64,000 nt of DNA from Opacimonas sp014872805 (GTDB lineage: Bacteria; Pseudomonadota; Gammaproteobacteria; Enterobacterales; Alteromonadaceae), in assembly GCA_014872805.1 (NCBI GenBank), contig WKFN01000014.1, forward strand, positions 1 through 64,000, read 5' to 3'. Shown here piece by piece: positions 44,977 to 53,754 of this stretch (positions within the stretch are counted from its first letter, which is position 1; every line of letters begins with the position of its first letter). The translations under genes and the position numbers were made by a program. The notes beneath the pieces were generated by a model that was not told where the DNA came from, did not search any database, and worked only from the letters and a program-made list of their open reading frames with translations.

Positions 44977-46119
44977 TTAACCTTTTTTTAACGTCGATAG
45001 TATGGTGAACTTATCACTATTTGCTTTGACAGTAAAACCGCCGAAACGCTTTTTCAATATTTTGCCATAGGTTAAGTGCCGGTTCGCAACAATGCGTAAT
45101 TCACCGCCTGGTTTTAATGCAAAGTAGCTGTCGTGAAACATCTGTATAGCAATATGCTCAGTAATGGTGTTATTTTGATGAAATGGCGGATTACACAAAA
45201 TCAAATCTGCTGGTTCACGCCGTCCATAGTAGCTCAGACAGTTATTGTGCCAAAACTCGCAATTCGCTAATGCGTTAGGGTAATTGGTTGCAACATTGTG
45301 TTGTGCCGAGGCAACTGCATGGTATGATTCATCGACAAAGGTAACCGATGCTTCTGGGTTAAGGCGCAGCGCAGCGCAGCCTAATACGCCATTGCCACAG
45401 CCTAAATCAATGATGCGCTGTCCACTGACAGGATGTAGATGCTCTAACATAAATCGCGCCCCAATATCGAGCTGATTGCGAGCAAATACATTAGGCAGAT
45501 TGGCAATGTTTAATTGATATTCTGGCACTTCCCAGTGACACATATCCATCTGGTAATCACACGTTGCTGCTCTGACTTCGGCTCGCAGTAAACGAGATTT
45601 TTTCCAGGCCAAACCCGTGCGATTAGGGCCAATGTATTGTGCAAACAAAGCTTGCACCTTCTTGGTCATGTTTTGCATTTTACTACCAACTAGCACAATA
45701 CTGTATTTATGTAACAATGGACGTAAACGCTGTAACTGATCAGCCAAAAAGGTGAGATTTTTAGGGAGTTTAATTAATGCAATATCAATTTGCTTAGAAG
45801 GTGTTTCAAGTGAGTGACACCAGTTCACCGTATCCTCCAATTCATTACTGGCAAGATTGGCTTTGGCCGCTTGCTGGGCAATAAGTGAATCACTCCAATG
45901 GGTTAAATGATATTCATGCAAGGCACATGTCAGCGCCCCAAAATCGTCATTGAGTATCGCGATATGTGCGTTGGCTAAGTTGTCAACGTGGGTATCGGCA
46001 AGCGTGCGTAACAGATACTCATCAGAGGCATCCCATGCTTGCAGAGACTTGTGTTGTGCTCCACGAGGATAGCGTTGTAGTATGTGTGTGCCAAAAGCGT
46101 GTGTTAATTCAATCTGCAT
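44977..46119 (-). CDS. rlmG: 23S rRNA (guanine-1835-N2)-methyltransferase
   Basis: RlmG (380 residues) methylates G1835 of 23S rRNA. It has an inactive N-terminal methyltransferase-like domain and a catalytic C-terminal one. The latter shows the SAM loop IIDLGCGNGVLGCAALR (about 240) and the NPPF catalytic motif in LILCNPPFHQN. The start is ATG 46119 (MQIELTHAFG); the longer open frame upstream runs antisense into the next gene and has no similarity. Divergent from the AlkB-like gene with 20 bases between starts. Confidence 0.93.
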   Translation of the reverse strand: MQIELTHAFGTHILQRYPRGAQHKSLQAWDASDEYLLRTLADTHVDNLANAHIAILNDDFGALTCALHEYHLTHWSDSLIAQQAAKANLASNELEDTVNWCHSLETPSKQIDIALIKLPKNLTFLADQLQRLRPLLHKYSIVLVGSKMQNMTKKVQALFAQYIGPNRTGLAWKKSRLLRAEVRAATCDYQMDMCHWEVPEYQLNIANLPNVFARNQLDIGARFMLEHLHPVSGQRIIDLGCGNGVLGCAALRLNPEASVTFVDESYHAVASAQHNVATNYPNALANCEFWHNNCLSYYGRREPADLILCNPPFHQNNTITEHIAIQMFHDSYFALKPGGELRIVANRHLTYGKILKKRFGGFTVKANSDKFTILSTLKKG

Positions 46120-46139
46120 AGACTTATTTAAGGTGACCG

Positions 46140-46742
46140 ATGTTCGACGAGCTCCCCATACAATTGTCATTACCGGATGCGACCGTGACCTACTATCCGC
46201 AATGGCTAGAGGCCAACCAGGCATCGTCGTATCAAATGACGTTGCAAGATGAACTACAATGGTCGCAAGATTATATCAAACTCTACGGTCGCGAGGTAAA
46301 GATTCCTCGTTTACAAGCTTGGTATGGTGAACCAGAAGCGACCTATACCTACTCGCAACTGGCGATGAAGCCTATGCCATGGCATTCGGTTTTAGCTGAT
46401 TTGCGCGCCACACTTGAGCAAGAGTGTAATACTCAATTTAACTCGGTATTGGCCAACTGGTATCGCCATGGGCAAGATAGTATGGGCATGCACAGTGACG
46501 ACGAGCCGGAATTAGGCGCGCAACCAGTCATTGCGTCGTTAACCTTCGGCGCAGCTCGGGGATTTATCATGAAACATAAATTCACCGGCCAAAAGGAGGT
46601 GTTGGAATTGGCACATGGCAGTTTGTTAGTCATGTCTGGTGACACCCAAGCGTATTGGCAGCACGGTATAAACAAGACAAAAAAACGCATTGCTGATAGA
46701 ATCAATCTCACTTTTAGACACATTACACCAGCCGAATCATGA
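46140..46742 (+). CDS. AlkB-like alpha-ketoglutarate-dependent dioxygenase
   Basis: A 200-residue Fe(II)/2-oxoglutarate dioxygenase of the AlkB family, closer in length and layout to the ALKBH2/3-like bacterial group than to E. coli AlkB. Iron ligands are expected in the HSDDEPELG motif (H-x-D) and the later His in YWQHGI; the 2OG-binding arginine is in RINLTFR. RLQAWYGE and LANWYRHGQDSMGMH match the nucleobase-binding side. It probably repairs alkylated DNA or RNA. Its stop overlaps the bolA start (ATGA). Confidence 0.9.
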   Translation: MFDELPIQLSLPDATVTYYPQWLEANQASSYQMTLQDELQWSQDYIKLYGREVKIPRLQAWYGEPEATYTYSQLAMKPMPWHSVLADLRATLEQECNTQFNSVLANWYRHGQDSMGMHSDDEPELGAQPVIASLTFGAARGFIMKHKFTGQKEVLELAHGSLLVMSGDTQAYWQHGINKTKKRIADRINLTFRHITPAES

Positions 46743-47050
46743 TCATTGAGCAACAAATTACGCAAAAATTAACCGATGCATTTTCCCCAGAGCATCTAGA
46801 AGTGCATAATGAAAGTCACATGCACAATGTCGCCCCAGGCAGTGAAAGTCATTTTAAAGTGGTGATTGTGAGTCAGGCGTTTGCCGATAAGCGTTTGTTA
46901 CAGTGTCATCGCATGGTCAATGAAGTGCTAGCCGATGAATTATCTAACCACATTCACGCCTTGGCGATTCATACATATAGCGCAGAAAAGTGGGCTGCCA
47001 CAATTGCTGCCCCCGATTCACCGAATTGCATGGGTGGGAGTAAGCGCTAA
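46739..47050 (+). CDS. bolA: BolA-family protein
   Basis: A 103-residue BolA protein with the class II KH-like fold. The conserved His-containing segment reads VHNESHMHNVAPGSESHFKVVIVS, and the helix CHRMVNEVLADEL carries the signature. BolA works with monothiol glutaredoxins in iron-sulfur handling and, in E. coli, in stationary-phase morphology under RpoS control. Here it is convergent with rpoS and only 28 bases from its end. Four-base overlap with the AlkB-like gene shows cotranscription. Confidence 0.92.
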   Translation: MIIEQQITQKLTDAFSPEHLEVHNESHMHNVAPGSESHFKVVIVSQAFADKRLLQCHRMVNEVLADELSNHIHALAIHTYSAEKWAATIAAPDSPNCMGGSKR

Positions 47051-47078
47051 GCTGAGCTTGATGACAGCTTAACATTGC

Positions 47079-48092
47079 TTAATTATCGTTATTCGCCTTG
47101 AATAGAGCTTCTAAATTAAGTCCCTGCTGGCCCAAGAGATCGCGTAGTCGACGTAGTGCTTCGACTTGAATTTGGCGGACTCGCTCTCGGGTCAAACCTA
47201 TCTCAGCCCCGACATCTTCTAATGTTGAAGGCTCATAGCCTAACAAACCAAAGCGTCTAGCAAGGACTTCGCCCTGTTTGGGATTGAGATCTTTGAGCCA
47301 TCGCACAATCGAATGACGCATATCATCGTCTTGTATTTCATTTTCAGGACCTGAGTGGTTCTCATCTTTAAGTACATCTAGCAAGCCCTTGTTTTCACCA
47401 TCTTGATTGACTGGCGTATCCACGGAGCTAATGCGCTCGTTGAGTTTGAGCATTTTAGAAACAGTTTCGACATCTTGACCAAGTGCAGCGGCAATGTCTT
47501 CTGCTGTGGGCTCATGGTCGAGATCTTGTGCCAGTTGACGAGCGGTACGCAAATACCCATTGAGTTCTTTGACTACATGAATAGGCAGGCGAATGGTGCG
47601 CGTTTGATTCATGATGGCGCGTTCGATGGTTTGTCGAATCCACCATGTTGCATAAGTTGAGAAGCGAAAGCCTCGTTCGGGATCGAACTTTTCTACCGCT
47701 CGAATTAAGCCTAAATTACCTTCTTCAATCAAATCGAGTAAAGCCAAACCTCGGTTATTGTAGCGTCTAGCAATCTTGACGACCAAGCGTAAGTTACAGA
47801 CGATCATCCGCTCGCGCGCTTGCATATCTCCGTACAAGGCTTTGCGTGCGTATAATACTTCCTCCTCTGCGCTAAGCAGTGGAGAAAAACCAATCTCACC
47901 TAAATAAAGCTGTGTAGCGTCTAAATTGCGTTGAACATCCTCAGTGATATTGACGTCATCAAAGGCGTTAGCGTCTTCTTCAGAAAACAAACTAACATCG
48001 TCTGTGTTTGATTGTGAATCTTTATCTTGGTATTCAGCGTCAAAATCTTGAGATATGAGTTCGACATCTGAATCCTGCTTTTTCTGACCCAT
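47079..48092 (-). CDS. rpoS: RNA polymerase sigma factor RpoS
   Basis: RpoS (337 residues) is the stationary-phase and general stress sigma factor. An acidic N-terminal region is followed by sigma 1.2-2.4 (TQLYLGEIGFSPLLS, RRYNNRGLALLDLIEEGNLGLIRAVEKFDPERGFRFSTYATWWIRQTIERA in contiguous segments), then sigma 3 and sigma 4 (TLEDVGAEIGLTRERVRQIQ). A GGAGATGCAG precedes the ATG. It follows nlpD as in E. coli, where the main rpoS promoter lies inside nlpD; whether that holds here cannot be told by eye. Confidence 0.97.
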   Translation of the reverse strand: MGQKKQDSDVELISQDFDAEYQDKDSQSNTDDVSLFSEEDANAFDDVNITEDVQRNLDATQLYLGEIGFSPLLSAEEEVLYARKALYGDMQARERMIVCNLRLVVKIARRYNNRGLALLDLIEEGNLGLIRAVEKFDPERGFRFSTYATWWIRQTIERAIMNQTRTIRLPIHVVKELNGYLRTARQLAQDLDHEPTAEDIAAALGQDVETVSKMLKLNERISSVDTPVNQDGENKGLLDVLKDENHSGPENEIQDDDMRHSIVRWLKDLNPKQGEVLARRFGLLGYEPSTLEDVGAEIGLTRERVRQIQVEALRRLRDLLGQQGLNLEALFKANNDN

Positions 48093-48158
48093 TACTGCAT
48101 CTCCTGCAAACCGGAATAATCATTAACTCCTCCTAACGTCCATTTAGGTGTTTTTTTA

Positions 48159-48971
48159 TTATTTTTTGGGCAAAAATTGTTGTGGATCCAGTGATTTGCC
48201 TTTAAAGCGGATCTCAAAGCGAAGCTTTGCCTCAGTCGTCCCGGAGTTACCCATTTCGGCTATCATCTCTCCCGCCTTGACAAATTGGCGTTCATTGACC
48301 AATATTTTATTATTGTGTGCATAAGCACTCAAATACGTATCGGTATGCTTGATAATAACCAGGTTTCCATAACCTCTAAGAGCATTTCCGACATATACGA
48401 CTTTACCTTCAGCTGCTGAGACGACCGGGGTACCAATAGAGTTTGCAATAAGCAGCCCACTGTTGCCCGCTTCAGCGGTTGAAAACTTACCAACGATTTT
48501 ACCTTCTGTTGGCCATACCCATCGCGAAACCCGCGAAGGGAGTGTTTTAGTTGAAGCTACTGGTGGTAAAGATTTATCACTAGTAGTTTTTCTACGATAC
48601 TCCTCAGTTTGAGTTGACGCAACTGGATTTTTGGACTTAGGAGGAGTATTAACTCTCTCTAATGAGCTTGTATCGGCTTTAACGCTTGGTTGTTTAATAA
48701 CTTTTGTTGAAAGATTGAGTTTTTGCCCAATCTTAATTTGGTAAGGTTCTGTCAAACCGTTGAGTGTTGCGAGTTCTTGATAATCTTTGCCATGGAGCCA
48801 CGCGATTCCATACAAAGTTTCATTTGCTTGAACCTCATGAATAAATTGCGATTGGCGGTCGCTATCCAGGTTTATTTGTGTGTCGATGACTGATATGGGC
48901 GCGGGCACTGAACGCTGAGCACAGCCAATTAACCCAATGAATGTCAGTGCAAACAGCGCTATTTTTCCCAC
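48159..48971 (-). CDS. nlpD: NlpD-like lipoprotein (LysM plus degenerate LytM)
   Basis: A 270-residue outer-membrane lipoprotein that in E. coli activates amidase AmiC during septum splitting. The lipobox is LIGC (Cys17). A LysM domain lies at about 43-90 (VQANETLYGIAWLHGKDYQELATLN in pieces) and a LytM/M23 domain at 165-268. The latter lacks the zinc-binding HxxxD and HxH (it reads NSGLLIA and LRFEIRF), so it is an activator and not a peptidase. The start is GTG 48971, with AGGTAAG upstream. The linker is rich in Lys, Ser and Thr. Confidence 0.93.
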   Translation of the reverse strand: MGKIALFALTFIGLIGCAQRSVPAPISVIDTQINLDSDRQSQFIHEVQANETLYGIAWLHGKDYQELATLNGLTEPYQIKIGQKLNLSTKVIKQPSVKADTSSLERVNTPPKSKNPVASTQTEEYRRKTTSDKSLPPVASTKTLPSRVSRWVWPTEGKIVGKFSTAEAGNSGLLIANSIGTPVVSAAEGKVVYVGNALRGYGNLVIIKHTDTYLSAYAHNNKILVNERQFVKAGEMIAEMGNSGTTEAKLRFEIRFKGKSLDPQQFLPKK

Positions 48972-48977
48972 AAATAC

Positions 48978-49556
48978 TTACCTGTAAATCAAATATAGAA
49001 TCACTGCAAGTAGGATAACGCCCCAGCCAAGAATTTCAACATATTGACGCAATTTGCTTTCCATTTTTGTGCCGCCCCAATACATCAATCCAGCGACCAA
49101 AAAGAACCGTACACCTCGGCCAATGGCCGATGCGATCACAAAGGGCAAAAAGGCCATCGACATCATACCTGCAGTGATTGTAAACACTTTATACGGTATT
49201 GGTGAAAATCCTGCAATGAAAACGACCCAAACGCCATAATGAGTAAACCATTCCATAGCCAGCGCCAATTTGTCGCTGTAACCAAAATCCACAATAATAG
49301 GATGGATAAATGCATCAAATGCAAAATAGCCTAACAAATATCCGGCGATACCGCCTAATACAGATGCAACGGTGGTAATCATTGCGTACCACCAAGCTCT
49401 TTGCGGTTGAGCCAAGGCCATGGGGGCGAGCATGACATCCGGTGGGATTGGAAATATAACCGACTCAGTAAAACTTAAGCCAGCCAGATATTTATCTGCA
49501 TGGCGGTGCTGTGCCCATCCTAAACAAGCATCATACAAAGGAGTAAAGAGTTTCAT
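48978..49556 (-). CDS. yqaA: YqaA-family (DedA/SNARE-associated) membrane protein
   Basis: A 192-residue inner-membrane protein with about five hydrophobic segments. The DedA-like motif FSPIPYKVFTITAGMMSM and the earlier ESVIFPIPPDVMLAPMAL re-entrant region identify the YqaA branch. DedA relatives take part in lipid-carrier flipping and membrane homeostasis; the role of YqaA is not settled. It is inserted between pcm and nlpD, an arrangement seen in Alteromonadales and Vibrionales. Confidence 0.88.
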   Translation of the reverse strand: MKLFTPLYDACLGWAQHRHADKYLAGLSFTESVIFPIPPDVMLAPMALAQPQRAWWYAMITTVASVLGGIAGYLLGYFAFDAFIHPIIVDFGYSDKLALAMEWFTHYGVWVVFIAGFSPIPYKVFTITAGMMSMAFLPFVIASAIGRGVRFFLVAGLMYWGGTKMESKLRQYVEILGWGVILLAVILYLIYR

Positions 49557-49558
49557 GA

Positions 49559-50209
49559 TTAAATGATCGTTCCTTGAATTAATGGCACAAAGCGCGCCTC
49601 GTCGAGTGGTATCCGTTGCACAGTTTGCCCAACTTTACGGACATAGGTCAGAGTTTGCTGAGTATCCCCAATCGGGATCAGCATACAGCCGTTGTCGTTA
49701 AGTTGCGCAACTAATTCCTCGGGTAAAGTCGCCGCGGCAGCAGTTACCAAAATGCCATCATAAGGCCCTTTGGCGCGCCAACCTTCCCAGCCATCCCCAT
49801 GTTTGCATGAGATGTTGTAACAATCTAATTGACTGAAACGGCGCTGAGCCTGAAATTGCAGAGCTTTGATGCGTTCAACGGTAAAGACGTGGGCAAAGAG
49901 TTTGGCAAGCACTGTGGTTTGATATCCTGAACCAGTACCAATTTCCAATATTTTGGGTGATTTGACCGAGTATTCTGCCATATGTGCACGCAGTGTTTGA
50001 GTCATGAATGCCACAGTAGATGGCTGGGATAAAGTCTGACCTTGCCCAATAGGTAACGCGTCATTAATGTATGCTTGGTGTGATAAAGTAGAGGGTAAAA
50101 AGTGCTCTCGTGGGATATTACCCATTACTTCAAGTACCGCCTTATCTTCTATGCCATGCTGTAGTAACAGCTCGATAAGACCTTTGGCTCGGGGCAAAGT
50201 TTTGATCAT
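49559..50209 (-). CDS. pcm: Protein-L-isoaspartate O-methyltransferase
   Basis: Pcm (216 residues) methylates isoaspartyl residues in aged proteins so that they can revert to aspartate. Conserved PIMT blocks are NIPREHFLP, GQGQTLSQPSTVAFM, the SAM loop LEIGTGSGYQTTVLA, and the GPYDGILVTAAA segment. The start is ATG 50209, overlapping the surE stop by four bases; an ATG five codons upstream is also open. It belongs to the surE-pcm stationary-phase survival pair. Confidence 0.95.
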   Translation of the reverse strand: MIKTLPRAKGLIELLLQHGIEDKAVLEVMGNIPREHFLPSTLSHQAYINDALPIGQGQTLSQPSTVAFMTQTLRAHMAEYSVKSPKILEIGTGSGYQTTVLAKLFAHVFTVERIKALQFQAQRRFSQLDCYNISCKHGDGWEGWRAKGPYDGILVTAAAATLPEELVAQLNDNGCMLIPIGDTQQTLTYVRKVGQTVQRIPLDEARFVPLIQGTII

Positions 50210-50952
50210 CGCTGGGCCATCCATGCTGACAAAGACTGTTGTGCTTGATAGTCCGTCATATCTACTGATAGAGGAGTTACAGAAACATAACCGTTGGCAA
50301 TAGCATGAAAATCGGTACCAGGACCCGCGTCTTGTTCCGGTCCGAGTTTACCATACCAAAAAATAGTGCGACCAAAGGGGTCTTTATCTTTCACCATATT
50401 TTCGGCTTGGTGACGATTCCCCAAGCGAGTGACTTGAACGCCCTTAAGTTCTGCATAAGGTACATTTGGCACATTCACATTCAGGATACTGGTATTTGTC
50501 AAAGGCATTTCTTTTAGTTTTTGCAGTAAGTCCAATAACACTTGTCCAGCAGTAGCAAATTGCCAGTTTTTATATCCATGCATCGAAATCGCAATAGCTG
50601 GCAGCCCTAGGTGACGTCCCTCGGTTGCAGCAGCGACCGTTCCTGAGTAGATCACATCATCTCCAAGATTAGGACCGTGATTGATGCCCGATACAACGAT
50701 GTCTGGAGCAGTCATAAAACCTCCATTGACACCGATCTGCACACAATCTGATGGAGTACCATTAACCGCATGAAAACCGTTATCTAGGGTTGTCACGCGT
50801 AATGGTGAATGTAGAGAAAGTGCGTTACTGGCACCTGAGTTATTGCGGTCGGGTGCAATCACAGTGACCTTATACTGGCTACTTAACGCTTGATGAGCGG
50901 CTATGATCCCTTGAGCAAAAGCGCTGTCATCATTACTTAATAAAATGTGCAT
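50206..50952 (-). CDS. surE: 5'/3'-nucleotidase SurE
   Basis: SurE (248 residues) is a divalent-metal nucleotidase that dephosphorylates nucleoside monophosphates and short polyphosphate. The metal site uses the N-terminal SNDDS aspartates, with DRNNSGASNALS, GTPSDCV and the signature VSGINHGPNLGDDVIYSGT also present. It starts at the base following the truD stop's neighbour (truD ends at 50953), so genes are packed without a gap. Confidence 0.96.
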   Translation of the reverse strand: MHILLSNDDSAFAQGIIAAHQALSSQYKVTVIAPDRNNSGASNALSLHSPLRVTTLDNGFHAVNGTPSDCVQIGVNGGFMTAPDIVVSGINHGPNLGDDVIYSGTVAAATEGRHLGLPAIAISMHGYKNWQFATAGQVLLDLLQKLKEMPLTNTSILNVNVPNVPYAELKGVQVTRLGNRHQAENMVKDKDPFGRTIFWYGKLGPEQDAGPGTDFHAIANGYVSVTPLSVDMTDYQAQQSLSAWMAQR

Positions 50953-52014
50953 TTATTCTCCCCAGTGACATAGTTCACGCAAAACGGATGTGGCAAAGCA
51001 ACCTCTTGGTAGAGTAAATTCCACATGTAGGTTATTCGCTTCCCACTGCCATTTAAGTTGAGACGGCAATAAGCGAATCGCTCGGCGTTCTTGCTTTAAT
51101 CCTAATTGAGATAACGTAGCACAGATTTTTGGATATTGCGCAAACAGGTTTTCTTCTAATGCGATAGCCTTGTCTTGAGTGTTTAATGACCCCCTACCAA
51201 AAAGGGCGGCAGAGATATGAATATCGCCCTCTGCAAGCCGTTTAGCGATGATGTCATCATTACTTTCTGGAATGAAAAAGCTATTACTTCCAGCGAGCAT
51301 GAATGCATCGCCAGATATTGGTTGGAAGAAACAACCTCGTTCAATTCGAGTGTGAATAAGAGTATTAAATAGCCAGCTGCGTAAGGCGGATATGGCTAGA
51401 TTTTTCTTGTTGCGTTGTTTAATCGCTTTACCGTCAATCAAATTTTTCGCGAGCTCTAGGTTACCGCCGTAGCGAATAGCAGAGAGCCCATTTTCATCAG
51501 TATAATGCATCTCACCAAAACGCTGTTGTCCATAATAGTTGGGCACACCAGACTCACGAATGTGATTAAGTCGACTCTCGACGTCTGCACAATCGGAAAC
51601 ATCGCGTAAAATTATGGCAAATCGATTGCCAGCCAGATGGCCTGTTTTGAGTTTTTTATGGTGTTTGGTTACGCTTAAAACGCGTAAACCTTTGAGTGCA
51701 AATTGAGTGAAATCAAGTTCAGGGTTCAGTGGGTGATGTACGCCGAAGTATTGCGTGGTGCGTCCGTATTTGTCTTTTCTTCCCGCATACGTTACCTGAC
51801 GCAGTGGAAGACGGTAACACTTGGCAAGCTCCTCTGCAACATAAGCGGTATTTAAGCCAGTTTTTTCGATGTGTACGTAGCTGTGCTCACCTTCTCCTGA
51901 TAATTGGTAGCCAAGAATTTCATCTACCACAAAATCATCGATAACACGTTTGAAATCGGCTGTAGCCACAGGTTTTTGATAAAGGTGTGCCCAGTCTTGT
52001 GCAGGATACTTCAT
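50953..52014 (-). CDS. truD: tRNA pseudouridine(13) synthase TruD
   Basis: TruD (353 residues) makes pseudouridine 13 in tRNA-Glu. The catalytic aspartate is in YAGRKDKYGRTTQYFGV (about residue 80); other family blocks are HKKLKTGHLAGNRF and NYYGQQRFG. The insertion domain (about 155-300) is present. It sits in the compact ispF-truD-surE-pcm run. Confidence 0.95.
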   Translation of the reverse strand: MKYPAQDWAHLYQKPVATADFKRVIDDFVVDEILGYQLSGEGEHSYVHIEKTGLNTAYVAEELAKCYRLPLRQVTYAGRKDKYGRTTQYFGVHHPLNPELDFTQFALKGLRVLSVTKHHKKLKTGHLAGNRFAIILRDVSDCADVESRLNHIRESGVPNYYGQQRFGEMHYTDENGLSAIRYGGNLELAKNLIDGKAIKQRNKKNLAISALRSWLFNTLIHTRIERGCFFQPISGDAFMLAGSNSFFIPESNDDIIAKRLAEGDIHISAALFGRGSLNTQDKAIALEENLFAQYPKICATLSQLGLKQERRAIRLLPSQLKWQWEANNLHVEFTLPRGCFATSVLRELCHWGE

Positions 52015-52025
52015 GTAGGGAGCTC

Positions 52026-52517
52026 TTAGTCTTCAGCTTGAATCAACAAGACAACTGCATGAGTGGCAATGCCTTCTTTGCGTCCAGTAAACCCGAGTTT
52101 TTCAGTCGTCGTTGCTTTGACATTTACTTGTGAGGGGTTAACTTCTAATATGTGCGCAATACATGCTTGCATTGATGGAATATGAGGGGCCATTTTGGGC
52201 GCTTGTGCCACAATCGTGATGTCGGTATTGCCAAGTATATAGCCTCGCTGTTTCACTTGAGAATAGACGTCACGTAAGAGTACGCCACTGTCTGCACCGG
52301 CAAAAGCAGGATCGCTATCAGGAAAATGATGACCAATATCGCCAAGCGCAACTGCACCAAGTAATGCGTCACATAATGCGTGTAATACGACATCACCATC
52401 GGAATGCGCGAGCAACCCAGTTGTGTGAGCCACTTCAACTCCACCTAAAATTAACGGTTTATCGCCACCAAATTTGTGTACGTCATAACCATGTCCTATG
52501 CGAAAGGGAAGACTCAT
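52026..52517 (-). CDS. ispF: 2-C-methyl-D-erythritol 2,4-cyclodiphosphate synthase
   Basis: IspF (163 residues) closes the cyclodiphosphate ring in the non-mevalonate isoprenoid pathway. Metal ligands are in the N-terminal GHGYDVHKFG, and LLAHSDGDVVLHALCDALLGA and DIGHHFPDSDPAFAGADS are family signatures. C-terminal VNVKATTTEKLGFTGRKEGIA is intact. One base separates it from ispD. Products of this pathway feed IspB, also in the window. Confidence 0.97.
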   Translation of the reverse strand: MSLPFRIGHGYDVHKFGGDKPLILGGVEVAHTTGLLAHSDGDVVLHALCDALLGAVALGDIGHHFPDSDPAFAGADSGVLLRDVYSQVKQRGYILGNTDITIVAQAPKMAPHIPSMQACIAHILEVNPSQVNVKATTTEKLGFTGRKEGIATHAVVLLIQAED

Positions 52518-52518
52518 A

Positions 52519-53202
52519 TTAAAGGCGTCCTTGTTGTTGTAAATAAAACTCAGCCAATGCTAAGTCTTCGGGGTGGGTGATTTTTATGTTATCACTGCTA
52601 CCAGCAACTAACTCAACAGGAATATCACAAAATTCTAATGCGGAAGCTTCGTCGGTCACGGTCGTATTTGTCATGGCTTGCTCTATAGCATAAATCAGGG
52701 TAGCAACACCCGATGCTTGAGGGGTTTGCGCTCCCCAGATATGTTCTCTAGGTAAGGTTTTTGCAATGGTTGAGCCATGGGCAGATTTGATAGTGTCCGT
52801 CGCCGGTCTTGCCAAAATTGCCGCTTGAGCGCTGTGTTCAAGTTTTGCTATAAGTGCGTCAATATCAGTGTGACGCAAACAAGGCCGTGCGGCATCGTGC
52901 ACTAAGGCGATTGCGTCTGGGGGACATGCTTTTAGTGCAGCTAGTACCGAGTCAACCCGCTCATCTCCACCAGTGACGACGCGCAACTTGGGATGAGACG
53001 CAATCTCTAGAGATGAGAAATGATTATCCTCTGGGTGTAAGGCAACCACCACTTCTGCTAAATTAGGATAAGTTAAAAGTTGTGAAAGTGAGTGCTCAAT
53101 CACTGTTTTGCTGCCGAGCTTGAGGTATTGCTTGGCAATAGTAGCTTGCATTCGTGAACCGATACCGGCAGCTGGTACAATGGCGATATAGTGGTTTGGC
53201 AT
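52519..53202 (-). CDS. ispD: 2-C-methyl-D-erythritol 4-phosphate cytidylyltransferase
   Basis: IspD (227 residues) activates methylerythritol phosphate with CTP. The nucleotide loop IVPAAGIGSRMQATIAKQYL, VTGGDERVDSVLAAL and VHDAARPCLR are conserved, as is the C-terminal KITHPEDLALAE. It lies six bases behind ftsB and one base before ispF; the ftsB-ispD-ispF order is the standard gammaproteobacterial one. Confidence 0.97.
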   Translation of the reverse strand: MPNHYIAIVPAAGIGSRMQATIAKQYLKLGSKTVIEHSLSQLLTYPNLAEVVVALHPEDNHFSSLEIASHPKLRVVTGGDERVDSVLAALKACPPDAIALVHDAARPCLRHTDIDALIAKLEHSAQAAILARPATDTIKSAHGSTIAKTLPREHIWGAQTPQASGVATLIYAIEQAMTNTTVTDEASALEFCDIPVELVAGSSDNIKITHPEDLALAEFYLQQQGRL

Positions 53203-53208
53203 AGTGTT

Positions 53209-53496
53209 TTATTGTTCTGATGGGAGAATGCGATAAAACGTTTCTCCCTCTTTGATAAGGCCTAATTCGTTTCTGGCGCGTTCTTCAATCGCCTCGAGAC
53301 CAATTTTAAGATCCGCAATATCCGCTGCAAGAAGTCGATTGCGCTGCGCTAAATTCGCATTTTGCAACTGGCGCTCAGCGACCTTTGCTTGCCCTGCCCA
53401 TAAATCGGGAATACTGTGCTTGCCGAACCACAACCTATGCTGTAGCAAGACCAGTAAAATCAGCAAAGCAAAATTAATAATGTGTTTTTGCTGCAC
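53209..53496 (-). CDS. ftsB: Cell division protein FtsB
   Basis: FtsB (95 residues) is a single-pass divisome protein that joins FtsL and FtsQ. One membrane helix (about 6-22, INFALLILLVLLQHRLW) is followed by a coiled coil (about 35-70, with LQNANLAQRNRLLAADIADL) and the ERARNELGLIKEGETFY end typical of the family. The start is GTG 53496, with GAGGGG upstream. It is the first gene of the run down to rpoS. Confidence 0.94.
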   Translation of the reverse strand: MQQKHIINFALLILLVLLQHRLWFGKHSIPDLWAGQAKVAERQLQNANLAQRNRLLAADIADLKIGLEAIEERARNELGLIKEGETFYRILPSEQ

Positions 53497-53754
53497 AACG
53501 AACCCCTCAAATAAGTGTTTCTATTGTAGCGTTTTTTGTTAAAGATACCAGTGTGACATCACTATAGGTTTGTTCCGACTAAGCAGTATTCGACTCCGAT
53601 AAGTTAATCCGCACTTAAGCAAAGACAGCCCCCGTTGTTAAGAAACAGATTAAACAGATCGGGGTTAAAAAGGTGCGCATAACTCTTGCACTCAGTCCAT
53701 GGTCACATTATCTTTGTCTTTGAAGCATAATGAACTAATTGAAAAAGAGATGCA

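Noticed and set aside
47048..47071. Stem TAAGCTG/CAGCTTA at the bolA stop, near the rpoS end
   Set aside because: Ten-base loop, no U-run on either side; too weak to call a terminator.
53497..53754. Intergenic gap between ftsB and the sugar kinase, checked for NagC-like sites
   Set aside because: A weak CCCCG/CGGGG pairing is visible but no convincing operator, promoter or small gene.
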